NCBI GenBank assembly: GCA_958403905.1
Contig: CATXZD010000025.1
Location: 1-10,423 of the forward strand
From: an uncultured Ruminococcus sp.
Lineage (GTDB): Bacteria > Bacillota > Clostridia > Oscillospirales > Acutalibacteraceae
Length of the DNA: 10,423 nucleotides
Direction: 5' to 3'
Part shown: positions 1 through 6,063 of the stretch, one piece after another
Layout of the letters: each line of letters opens with the position of its first letter
Position numbering within the stretch: position 1 is the first letter of the stretch
Made by a program: the position numbers and the translations under genes
Notes under the pieces: model-generated
What the model was told of the DNA's origin: nothing
The model's database searches: none
Seen by the model: the letters and a program-made list of their open reading frames with translations, nothing else

Positions 1-142
1 TCGCAAAGCGACAAAAGGGTTGCCGTTTTCGCAGAAAAGCCGTCCCCTACGGAGAGGTTTGTTTTCCTCTATAAATACGTTTAATCGAAAAAGTCGGATA
101 ACCACTGCGGACAGCGGATGTGTCCCTACGGCTGTAAAGGCA

Positions 143-222
143 ACGTTTTATTTATATCCGTATGGGCAATAACAGAAACGTATTATTTATATCCGTATCC
201 GTGTGTGATAATAACAAAAACG
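143..222. repeat. Imperfect direct tandem repeat, 35-42 bp period
   Basis: A 21-bp block at 143-163 recurs at 178-198 with one mismatch (period 35). Its core TTATTTATATCCGTAT is identical in both copies. The following block AATAACAGAAACG (168-180) recurs as AATAACAAAAACG (210-222) with one mismatch, at a spacing of 42. This gives two diverged units and the start of a third ACG boundary. There are too few units and too much variation in spacing for a CRISPR array. Confidence 0.6.
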
Positions 223-264
223 TCTGTACTAAATTCGTAGGGGACGGCATCCTTGACGTCCCTA

Positions 265-291
265 TGTATAAATTGTGAAACAATTTATACA
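265..291. repeat. Perfect 12-bp inverted repeat (hairpin)
   Basis: The arms 265-276 and 280-291 are exactly complementary, with a 3-nt loop GAA. The stem is AT-rich. It lies immediately after the imperfect GC-rich hairpin at 238-264 and shares its last base (291) with the next small hairpin, 291-307. It is not followed by a T-run on the + strand, so it is not a clear terminator for + strand transcription. It belongs to the repeat-rich block and its role is unknown. Confidence 0.6.
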
Positions 292-310
292 CTATGGCGA
301 ACATAGTTCT

Positions 311-488
311 CTGCTACACTAAAAAAACTTTACCTTTATTTCAGTTTAAAATTGTAATTATATTTCTTCGTTAGAATAAAAATTGCTTTTATGTTTATGT
401 TTTTATCATAAATTTCTTTATATGAAAAATTATTTATTTTCTCCGACTTTATTTTAAAAAATAATGCTTAAATTATCATATTTTTCAG
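311..488. other. AT-rich intergenic spacer, nothing recognised
   Basis: These bases are very AT-rich and contain no open frame of useful length, no convincing hairpin and no second promoter I would defend. The stretch leads directly into the consensus promoter of the yceD-rpmF operon and may act as its AT-rich upstream region. Confidence 0.5.
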
Positions 489-517
489 TTGACAAAGGCA
501 CAAACCTTTTGTATAAT
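489..517 (+). promoter_or_regulatory. Consensus housekeeping-sigma promoter for yceD-rpmF
   Basis: The -35 box TTGACA (489-494) and -10 box TATAAT (512-517) both match the sigma-70/SigA consensus at all six positions, with an optimal 17-nt spacer. Transcription should start near 524, leaving a leader of about 40 nt before the yceD start at 564. The SD of that gene lies at 552-558. A promoter of this strength suits a ribosomal protein operon. It also shows that the in-frame TTG at 489 is part of the -35 box and not a start codon. Confidence 0.85.
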
Positions 518-563
518 AATAAACAGCGTTTTAATATGCGTTATGCGGTCAAGAGGTGCAATT

Positions 564-1058
564 ATGCTTTTTGAACTAAAATCAGTCTTTCAGAATGAAG
601 GCGAAGAAAAACAGGTTAATTATAAGCTTGATATTGCAGATATTGACATTGACGGTGTTTTTCCATTCAGAACTCCGATTGATGTTACCGCAACAGCAAA
701 GAACAGGGCAAGCCTTGTAAGCCTTACAATAAGAGCCTGCTTCGGCTATTCTCGCAGCTGCGACAGGTGTTCAACAGAGTTTACAAGAGAAATGGATATG
801 CTTTTTGAGCATAAGCTTGCGCAGACTTTGGTTGATGACGGCAACGACGATTATATTGAAACACCTGATTTTAAACTCGAGCTTGATGATGTTGTCATTT
901 CAGACATTCTTCTTTCACTTCCGCAGAAAAATCTCTGCAAGGAAGATTGCAAGGGCTTGTGTCAGACTTGCGGCAAAAACCTTAACGAGGGTGATTGCTC
1001 CTGTGACAAGCGTGAAATTGACCCAAGGCTTGAGATGCTTAAACAGTTTATGGATTAA
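564..1058 (+). CDS. yceD: YceD family (DUF177) protein upstream of rpmF
   Basis: The product is a 164-residue DUF177/YceD protein. The family is almost always encoded just before rpmF, as here (27-nt gap). Its exact role is unsettled, and links to 23S rRNA accumulation have been reported for plant and bacterial members. Visible features are a CxxC pair (C66, C69) and a cysteine-rich C-terminus (C125, C129, C133, C136, C145, C147) of the form CxxxCxGLCxxCG...CxC, ending in DPRLEML, which is typical of Gram-positive members and probably binds zinc (inferred). I chose the ATG at 564 because AGAGGTG (552-558) precedes it by 5 nt and the encoded N-terminus fits the family. The longer frame, opening with TTG at 489, would begin inside the promoter. 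The family assignment is secure; the biochemical function is not. Confidence 0.92.
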   Translation: MLFELKSVFQNEGEEKQVNYKLDIADIDIDGVFPFRTPIDVTATAKNRASLVSLTIRACFGYSRSCDRCSTEFTREMDMLFEHKLAQTLVDDGNDDYIETPDFKLELDDVVISDILLSLPQKNLCKEDCKGLCQTCGKNLNEGDCSCDKREIDPRLEMLKQFMD

Positions 1059-1085
1059 TATAAATTTTGTAAGGAGGTCTTTGTA

Positions 1086-1274
1086 ATGGCAGTACCCAAG
1101 AGAAAAACATCACACGCAAGAAAGAGCTCAAGACGTTCAACAGTATGGAAGCTCAACGCTCCTACACTCACAACATGTCCAAACTGCGGTGAGTTAATGG
1201 CGGCTCACAGAGCTTGCGGTAACTGTGGTATGTACAACGGCAGACAGGTTATCGTAAAGAAAGACGAGCAGTAA
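1086..1274 (+). CDS. rpmF: 50S ribosomal protein L32 (bL32), zinc-binding form
   Basis: This 62-residue protein is bL32 of the large ribosomal subunit. It begins MAVPKRKTSHARKSSRR, the basic N-terminal signature of the family, and carries a zinc ribbon formed by C31, C34, C44 and C47 (CPNC...CGNC). It is therefore the zinc-dependent (C+) form. Many bacteria also hold a cysteine-free paralogue used under zinc limitation; none is in this window. AAGGAGG at 1071-1077 gives a near-ideal SD. The gene is the second of a two-gene unit with yceD and is followed by a hairpin terminator. Confidence 0.97.
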   Translation: MAVPKRKTSHARKSSRRSTVWKLNAPTLTTCPNCGELMAAHRACGNCGMYNGRQVIVKKDEQ

Positions 1275-1296
1275 TTTTAAACCTACTAAACACTAT

Positions 1297-1328
1297 GGGC
1301 GGCAGTTTTCTGTTCGCCCTTTTGTTTT
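1297..1328 (+). terminator. Rho-independent terminator of yceD-rpmF
   Basis: GGGCG (1297-1301) pairs with CGCCC (1315-1319). An inner GCAG/CTGT stem (1302-1305 with 1310-1313, one G-U pair) closes on a TTTT loop, with a single-base bulge at 1314. TTTTGTTTT follows at once (1320-1328). Its position 23 nt after the rpmF stop and just ahead of the next promoter supports the call. Confidence 0.8.
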
Positions 1329-1339
1329 GCGAATTTTTC

Positions 1340-1368
1340 TTGATTATTTACACTGATTTGTGTAAAAT
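1340..1368 (+). promoter_or_regulatory. Predicted promoter for the DUF512 gene
   Basis: TTGATT (1340-1345) and TAAAAT (1363-1368) are separated by 17 nt, matching the housekeeping sigma consensus at 4 and 5 of 6 positions. The pair sits just after the rpmF terminator and about 40 nt before the GTG start at 1411, where a promoter for the DUF512-der-plsY unit is expected. Confidence 0.6.
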
Positions 1369-1410
1369 ATAAATACTACTAAAATCTTGATATTTTGTTG
1401 AGGTGAAAGT

Positions 1411-2706
1411 GTGGCTGTAAAAATTTATAACGTGACTAAAGGCAGTCATGCCGAAAAATCCGGAATAAAAAGCGGAGAAACTCTGCTTACTATAAATTCA
1501 AATGAAATTGTTGATGTGCTTGACTACAGGTTTTATCAGGTAAACAGATGTTTGTCACTTGAGGTTTCCGACGGTGAAAAGACAAGAATTGTTGAGATAA
1601 CAAAGGGCGAGTATGAGGAAATCGGTCTGGAGTTTGAAACTTACCTTATGGACGAGCAACATTCCTGCCGAAATAAGTGTATTTTTTGCTTTATTGACCA
1701 ACTTCCTAAAGGACTGCGCAAGTCGCTTTACTTCAAGGATGATGACAGCAGACTTTCATTTTTGTTCGGTAATTATATTACCCTGACAAACATTACCGAG
1801 CACGAAATCGAGCGTATAATTAATATGCACATAAGTCCTATAAACATCTCGGTTCACACTACTAACCCCGAATTGCGGTGCAAGATGATGAATAATCGTT
1901 TTGCAGGCGATGCGCTTAAAAATCTCAAACGCTTTGCAGACGCAGGTATTACTATGAACTGCCAGATTGTAGCTTGCCCCGGAATCAATGACGGCGAAGA
2001 GCTTTTAAGAACAATGCGTGATCTTGAAAATCTAGGCGTTGAAATGACGGCTATTGTTCCTGTCGGACTTACCGCCTACAGAGACGGATTATATCCTCTT
2101 GTGCCTTATAATAAGGAAACGGCTCAACAGACGCTTGATTTAATTGAGAACTACGGCAATATGTGCAAAGAAAAGTACGGACGTAGAATTTTCTTTGCAG
2201 GCGACGAATTTTACATTCTTGCAGGGCGTGAAATTCCCGCTCCCGAGTTTTATGAGGACTTTTCGGCGCTTGAGGACGGTGTTGGTATGATAGCGTACCT
2301 GACCGATGATGTTAAGTGGACACTTGAAGAAGTTGAATATACCGAAAAGAAAAGTCACACCGTTACGGTAGCCTGCGGAACAGGTGTTTACCCGTTTATG
2401 AAAAAAATTATGGCTATGATAAATGAAAAATTTCCGAATATCACGATAAATACCCAAGCTATTAAAAATAATTTTTTCGGCGGAGGGGTAAACGTGTCGG
2501 GGCTTGTGACAGGCGGAGATTTGATAGAACAGCTAAAAGACAAAGATATTGGCAAAAGGCTGATAATTCCGTCGTCAATGCTTCGTTTTGAAAACGATTT
2601 ATTCCTTGACGATGTTTCAACGGACGACGTTGAACGGGAGCTGAATGTTGAGCTTGTCGCGGTAAACAACAACGGTGCAGACCTTGTAAATGCGATTACT
2701 GCTTAA
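1411..2706 (+). CDS. DUF512 family PDZ/radical SAM protein of unknown function
   Basis: This 431-residue protein belongs to the DUF512/TIGR03279-type radical SAM family. An N-terminal PDZ-like segment (about residues 1-60, including the pattern KGSHAEKSGIKSGETLLTIN) precedes a radical SAM core. The core has the iron-sulfur ligands C86, C90 and C93 in a CxxxCxxC motif (CRNKCIFCF), a canonical spacing for binding a 4Fe-4S cluster and S-adenosylmethionine. A QIVACPGINDG block follows at mid-protein. The C-terminal part (about 220-420) is the DUF512 region, including a glycine-rich NNFFGGGVNVSGLVTGGD stretch. The start is GTG with GAGGTGAAA (1400-1408) upstream. The gene lies 45 nt before der, an order I believe is common in Clostridia. 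Substrate and reaction are unknown. Proximity to der and plsY suggests a ribosome- or envelope-linked role, but only as inference. Confidence 0.9.
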   Translation: MAVKIYNVTKGSHAEKSGIKSGETLLTINSNEIVDVLDYRFYQVNRCLSLEVSDGEKTRIVEITKGEYEEIGLEFETYLMDEQHSCRNKCIFCFIDQLPKGLRKSLYFKDDDSRLSFLFGNYITLTNITEHEIERIINMHISPINISVHTTNPELRCKMMNNRFAGDALKNLKRFADAGITMNCQIVACPGINDGEELLRTMRDLENLGVEMTAIVPVGLTAYRDGLYPLVPYNKETAQQTLDLIENYGNMCKEKYGRRIFFAGDEFYILAGREIPAPEFYEDFSALEDGVGMIAYLTDDVKWTLEEVEYTEKKSHTVTVACGTGVYPFMKKIMAMINEKFPNITINTQAIKNNFFGGGVNVSGLVTGGDLIEQLKDKDIGKRLIIPSSMLRFENDLFLDDVSTDDVERELNVELVAVNNNGADLVNAITA

Positions 2707-2751
2707 GACATACGGCAAACTGTTGTATAAAATACGGAAGGCGATGATAAT

Positions 2752-4074
2752 ATGAACAAACCCGTAATAGCAATTGTAGGAAGACCTAATGTGGGAAAGT
2801 CCACGCTTTTTAACAAGCTTATCGGTCAGAGACTTTCAATTGTTGACGATACACCCGGTGTTACACGTGACAGAATTTACGGAGAGGTCGAATGGTGCGG
2901 CAAGACCGCATTTATAGTTGATACAGGAGGTATCGAACCGAAATCAGACGATGTAATTCTTGTGCAGATGCGCCGACAGGCACAGCTTGCAATAGATACG
3001 GCAAATGTAATTATTCTCGTAACCGACTGCAAGTCGGGAATGGTGGCAACCGATATGGACGTTGCGCAAATGCTCCAAAAGTCAGGAAAACCTGTTATTG
3101 TATGCGTAAACAAGTGCGACGGACTCGGTGAGCCTGCGCCGGAATTTTACGAGTTTTATAATCTCGGCCTTGGTGACCCTGTGCAGGTTTCAGCCGTCCA
3201 TGGTCACGGTACGGGTGATTTGCTTGACCGTGCCTTTGAATGTTTTGAATTTGACAGTGAGATGGAGGAGGACGAAACCGTTATCAACGTTGCTGTAATC
3301 GGTAAGCCGAATGCAGGAAAATCATCTCTTGTAAATAAAATCACAAATGAAGAGCGTTGCATTGTATCCGATATTGCAGGAACGACACGTGACACAATAG
3401 ACACGCTTGTTGAAAATAAGTATGGCAAATTTAATTTTACCGATACGGCCGGACTGCGCCGTCAGAGTAAAATTTACGATAATATTGAGAAGTACAGCAT
3501 TATCAGAGCAAAAATGGCGATTGAGCGCAGTGACGTCTGTGTTATTATGATTGATGCAACCGAGGGAGTAACCGAACAGGATACAAAGGTTGCAGGACTT
3601 GCGCACGAAGCAGGAAGAGCCTGCGTAATTGCAGTTAATAAGTGGGATGCAATAGAGAAAAACGACAAGACAATGCAGGAGTTTCGCAAAAAGCTTGACG
3701 CCGATTTTGCATTTATGTCATATGCTCCGCAGGTTTTCATTTCTGCAAAAACAGGTATGAGGCTCGACAAGCTGTTTGAATCTATCGTAAGCTGTAATGA
3801 ATCTGCAAACCGCAGAATCAAAACGGGTATGCTCAACGAGCTTCTGGCTCAGGCTACAACTCGTGTTCAGCCGCCGTCCGACAAGGGAAAGCGCCTCAAG
3901 ATTTTCTATATGACGCAGGCATCAGTAAAGCCGCCGACATTTGTATTTTTCTGCAACAACGCTCAGCTTTTTCACTTCTCGTATCAGCGTTATCTTGAAA
4001 ACAGAATTCGTGAGGCTTTCGGACTTGAAGGTACACCAATCAGAATAATTATCAGAGAAAGAGGGGATAAGTAA
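2752..4074 (+). CDS. der: Ribosome biogenesis GTPase Der (EngA)
   Basis: Der is an essential GTPase with two tandem G domains that acts in late assembly of the 50S subunit. At 440 residues it has the usual length. G domain 1 shows the P-loop GRPNVGKS (10-17), DTPGVTRD, DTGG and NKCD (120-123). G domain 2 shows GKPNAGKS (184-191), AGTTRDT, DTAGLRR and NKWD (296-299). The C-terminal region (about 350-440) matches the KH-like domain, with the SVKPPTFVFFCN segment typical of the family. The ATG at 2752 follows GGAAGG (2736-2741) at a 10-nt distance. A weak promoter-like pair, TTAAGA at 2703 and TATAAA at 2726, overlaps the preceding stop codon and could give additional transcription. The plsY start follows the stop codon with no gap. 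Confidence 0.98.
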   Translation: MNKPVIAIVGRPNVGKSTLFNKLIGQRLSIVDDTPGVTRDRIYGEVEWCGKTAFIVDTGGIEPKSDDVILVQMRRQAQLAIDTANVIILVTDCKSGMVATDMDVAQMLQKSGKPVIVCVNKCDGLGEPAPEFYEFYNLGLGDPVQVSAVHGHGTGDLLDRAFECFEFDSEMEEDETVINVAVIGKPNAGKSSLVNKITNEERCIVSDIAGTTRDTIDTLVENKYGKFNFTDTAGLRRQSKIYDNIEKYSIIRAKMAIERSDVCVIMIDATEGVTEQDTKVAGLAHEAGRACVIAVNKWDAIEKNDKTMQEFRKKLDADFAFMSYAPQVFISAKTGMRLDKLFESIVSCNESANRRIKTGMLNELLAQATTRVQPPSDKGKRLKIFYMTQASVKPPTFVFFCNNAQLFHFSYQRYLENRIREAFGLEGTPIRIIIRERGDK

Positions 4075-4800
4075 ATGGACTTTTACTTGAGTTTTCTTGC
4101 TGACAATTGGTGGCGAGTTTTAATTACCGCTCTTGCGGCATATTTGCTTGGAAGTATTAACACCGCCGTTATGGTAACAAGTATCGTAACAAAGGGCAAA
4201 AAGGACATTCGCCGGATGGGCAGCGGCAATGCAGGCTTTACAAACGTACTAAGAAGTGTGGGCAAAGTTCCTGCAATAGTAACAATTGTTTGCGATGCTC
4301 TTAAATGTGTTGTAGCAGTTTTGATAGGCGGATTTATCTTTTCTTTCGCTTCTCCCGATTCCTTGAACACAGCATTGACAAATGAAGTTGTTAACTGTGG
4401 AAAGTACATAGCAGGAATTTTCTGTATTCTCGGTCATTCATATCCCGTGTATTTTAACTTTAAGGGCGGCAAGGGTGTTGTAACTGCCGCAGCTCTTATG
4501 CTTGTTGAGGACTGGAGAGTATTTCTCTGCATTTTAACAACATTTTTAATTATTTTTCTTGTAACGAAAATTATTTCAGCCGCAAGCATTACCTGTGCAG
4601 TACTTTATGCACCCTACACTTTTGCCATAACTTTTATTTTTGATTATATAAACGGAGGATATTCGCTTGCATACGTTTTGCTTTCGACTTTTGCGGCACT
4701 TGTTATAGGCGTATTTGTAGCAGTTAAGCACAAGGATAACATCAAACGATTGCTCAGGGGAGAGGAAAAGAAAATTACCTCCAAAAAAACCGACAAATAA
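4075..4800 (+). CDS. plsY: Acyl-phosphate:glycerol-3-phosphate acyltransferase PlsY
   Basis: PlsY is an integral membrane enzyme that transfers an acyl group from acyl-phosphate to glycerol-3-phosphate, the first committed step of phospholipid synthesis in most bacteria. The three family motifs are present: GSGNAGFTNVLR (49-60), GHSYPV...FKGGKG (120-134) and HKDNIKRLL (from H219). Several hydrophobic segments fit the multi-pass topology. At 241 residues it is longer than the usual ~200. The excess lies partly in the loop around residues 85-110 and partly in a lysine-rich tail after the third motif. The ATG starts on the base after the der stop codon, and its SD (GAGGGG, 4061-4066) lies inside der, so translation of the two is probably coupled. 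No terminator is visible after it. Confidence 0.96.
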   Translation: MDFYLSFLADNWWRVLITALAAYLLGSINTAVMVTSIVTKGKKDIRRMGSGNAGFTNVLRSVGKVPAIVTIVCDALKCVVAVLIGGFIFSFASPDSLNTALTNEVVNCGKYIAGIFCILGHSYPVYFNFKGGKGVVTAAALMLVEDWRVFLCILTTFLIIFLVTKIISAASITCAVLYAPYTFAITFIFDYINGGYSLAYVLLSTFAALVIGVFVAVKHKDNIKRLLRGEEKKITSKKTDK

Positions 4801-4822
4801 TATAATATTTTACAAATAAACA

Positions 4823-4851
4823 TTGACCTTATTTTAAATTAGAGTTAAAAT
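4823..4851 (+). promoter_or_regulatory. Predicted promoter for the HIT gene
   Basis: TTGACC (4823-4828, 5 of 6) and TAAAAT (4846-4851, 5 of 6) are separated by exactly 17 nt. The expected transcription start near 4858 leaves a short leader before the SD AAAGGAAGG (4876-4884) and the ATG at 4890. Confidence 0.65.
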
Positions 4852-4889
4852 ATATTTGTACAATTTGTAACTTTGAAAGGAAGGTTGAC

Positions 4890-5231
4890 ATGGCTGATTG
4901 TATATTCTGCAAAATAGTTGACGGCTCTATTCCGTCCAAAAAGGTTTACGAGGACGATAAAATTCTTGCATTCTATGACCTTGAGCCGCAGGCTCCCGTA
5001 CACGTTCTTGTAATTCCCAAACAGCACATTTGCTGTGCAAACGCAATTGACGAATCAAACGCTGATGTTATTGCATACATCTTTACAAAAATTCCCGAAA
5101 TCACCAAGACTTTAGGCCTTGATAACGGATATAGAATTGTTAATAACTGCGGCGATGACGGATGTCAGAGCGTAAAGCATATGCACTTCCATATTCTCGG
5201 CGGTAAAAAGCTTAACGGTCAGATGGCGTAA
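4890..5231 (+). CDS. HIT family protein, HINT-type nucleotide phosphoramidase
   Basis: This 113-residue protein is a histidine-triad hydrolase of the HINT branch, whose members cleave purine nucleoside phosphoramidates such as AMP-lysine. The signature H97-M-H99-F-H101-I-L is intact, and the middle histidine (H99) should be the nucleophile. The QSVKH lead-in and the following LGGKKLNGQM match the C-terminal LGGR..W/N tail of HINT proteins. C4 and C7 (CIFCKI), with a histidine in PKQHI, form the zinc site seen in many bacterial members. Length and start are normal, with AAAGGAAGG 5 nt upstream of the ATG. Family assignment is secure; the physiological substrate is unknown. It is likely transcribed from its own promoter and possibly together with the phosphoribosyltransferase downstream. 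Confidence 0.95.
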   Translation: MADCIFCKIVDGSIPSKKVYEDDKILAFYDLEPQAPVHVLVIPKQHICCANAIDESNADVIAYIFTKIPEITKTLGLDNGYRIVNNCGDDGCQSVKHMHFHILGGKKLNGQMA

Positions 5232-5235
5232 GAGG

Positions 5236-5376
5236 TATAGTGTAAAAATTCACACTATAAAAATTATATTGCCCGCTCAGTTTGCCGCAAGCGGCAACGA
5301 GCGATGGCTAAATTGCCATTTACGCCTTATTCGCCCATAGTAAGGTTGTAGGAAATTTTAATTACTATTTGTGGGC
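5236..5376 (+). other. Hairpin-rich intergenic element before the phosphoribosyltransferase
   Basis: Several inverted repeats follow one another in the 166 nt between the HIT and phosphoribosyltransferase genes. They are TATAGTGT/ACACTATA (5236-5243 with 5252-5259), CGCTC/GAGCG (5274-5278 with 5299-5303) enclosing TTGCCG-CAAG-CGGCAA (5282-5297), ATGGC/GCCAT (5304-5308 with 5315-5319), and GCCC plus ATAGTAA (5333-5343) pairing with TTACTAT (5362-5368) and GGGC (5373-5376) across a 4-nt bulge. No T-run follows the first hairpin, so it is a poor terminator. I looked for the purine riboswitch core and did not find it. It could be a dispersed palindromic repeat, an mRNA-stabilising structure or an uncharacterised cis-regulatory RNA. 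Confidence 0.5.
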
Positions 5377-5397
5377 AGAAAGGCTAAGGCAATTAAA

Positions 5398-5934
5398 ATG
5401 AGTACATATAAGATGAAGATTGCAGGACTTGAGCGTGAACTTGAAAAATTTCCAGTAAATGATAAGCTTGAAATTGCTGCGTTCATTATGTTCGGCGATG
5501 TTGAAATGACTGAAAAAGCTGCGTCGGAGCTTCTGAAAATCTGTCCTGAACACGACGTTGTTGTAACGGCTGAGGCTAAGGGCATTCCGCTTTGCTACGA
5601 AATGGCAAGGCAGGGCTGTAGAAATTACGTTGTAGCTCGCAAAGGTGTAAAGGTTTATATGCGTAATCCGATTGAGGTTGAGGTTGATTCAATCACAACA
5701 ACAAGTCACCAAAAGCTTTATTTTGGTGAAGGAGACGCAGAGTTTCTCAAGGATAAAAGAGTGCTTATTGTCGATGATGTTATATCTACGGGAAACAGTA
5801 TAAATGCGCTTGAAACTCTTGTTAAAGAAACAGGTGCAAATATCGTCGGCAAAGCGGCTGTGCTTGCCGAGGGTGATGCAAAAGACCGCGAGGATATTAT
5901 TTTCCTTGAGGAGCTTCCTCTTTTCTTTACTTGA
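5398..5934 (+). CDS. Adenine phosphoribosyltransferase-like PRTase
   Basis: This 178-residue protein is a type I phosphoribosyltransferase, the size of adenine PRTases (170-180). These enzymes join a purine base to PRPP to give the nucleotide and pyrophosphate. The PRPP-binding loop VLIVDDVISTG lies at residues 122-132, with the acidic pair D126-D127. An upstream EAKGIPL block (from E59) takes the place of the EARGF/ESRGF block of classical Apt, so this is an Apt-like subfamily whose base preference I cannot fix from sequence. I chose the ATG at 5398, with AAGG (5386-5389) 8 nt upstream. The in-frame GTG at 5371 lacks a well-placed SD and falls in the leader hairpin. The gene follows a HINT hydrolase that can release AMP, which suggests purine salvage (inference). 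Confidence 0.85.
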   Translation: MSTYKMKIAGLERELEKFPVNDKLEIAAFIMFGDVEMTEKAASELLKICPEHDVVVTAEAKGIPLCYEMARQGCRNYVVARKGVKVYMRNPIEVEVDSITTTSHQKLYFGEGDAEFLKDKRVLIVDDVISTGNSINALETLVKETGANIVGKAAVLAEGDAKDREDIIFLEELPLFFT

Positions 5935-5946
5935 TAGGAAGTGATT

Positions 5947-5982
5947 TTGAAACAAATCGGCAAAAGAGGTGTCTTGCGTTAG
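5947..5982 (+). CDS. Possible 11-residue leader peptide (weak)
   Basis: A TTG start with a good SD (AGGAAGTGA, 5936-5944) opens a frame of 11 codons (residues MKQIGKRGVLR) that stops at TAG 5980-5982. An 8-bp hairpin follows at once (TTAGATTT/AAATCTAA, 5979-5998), overlapping that stop. The frame sits in the 129-nt gap between the phosphoribosyltransferase and comEC. The combination recalls a translated leader, but there is no T-run after the hairpin and I recognise no conserved leader sequence. It may be a chance frame. Confidence 0.2.
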   Translation: MKQIGKRGVLR

Positions 5983-6063
5983 ATTTAGAAAAATCTAAAA
6001 CTCCCGAGATACCGAGGTATGGTAACTGCCTACTTATTTACTTGACTAAAAAGGATGAAATTT

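Larger units (their letters stand above)
1..310. repeat. Repeat-rich intergenic region
   Basis: No credible gene lies here. The sequence is dense in short repeats. A 13-bp inverted pair, exact in sequence, sits at 39-51 and 236-248. A related GTCCCTACGGC-type copy lies at about 122-132. An imperfect tandem repeat lies at 143-222. Small hairpins occur at 1-11 (TCGC/GCGA), 53-70 (AGAGG/CCTCT), 238-264 (TAGGGGACG against CGTCCCTA), 265-291 (12-bp stem, loop GAA) and 291-307 (ACTATG/CATAGT, loop GCGAA). GTAGGGGACGGCATCC-like blocks resemble intergenic repeats I associate with gut Clostridia, but this was not checked against any genome. It may be the remnant of a miniature element family or simply a cluster of dispersed repeats. 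Confidence 0.6.

Noticed and set aside
143..222. CRISPR array
   Set aside because: Only two diverged units with unequal spacing exist, and no cas genes are present.
489..563. N-terminal extension of the yceD frame from TTG 489
   Set aside because: The codon is part of the TTGACA -35 box and the expected transcript starts downstream of it. ATG 564 has its own SD.
805..1086. 93-codon + strand frame overlapping yceD
   Set aside because: It lies almost wholly in another frame of yceD, has no SD, and its translation is low-complexity with no family resemblance.
5236..5259. Rho-independent terminator of the HIT gene
   Set aside because: The stem is short and AT-rich and is followed by A-rich rather than T-rich sequence.
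5232..5397. Purine riboswitch upstream of the PRTase
   Set aside because: The conserved junction and paired-loop pattern of the purine aptamer could not be found; only simple hairpins are seen.
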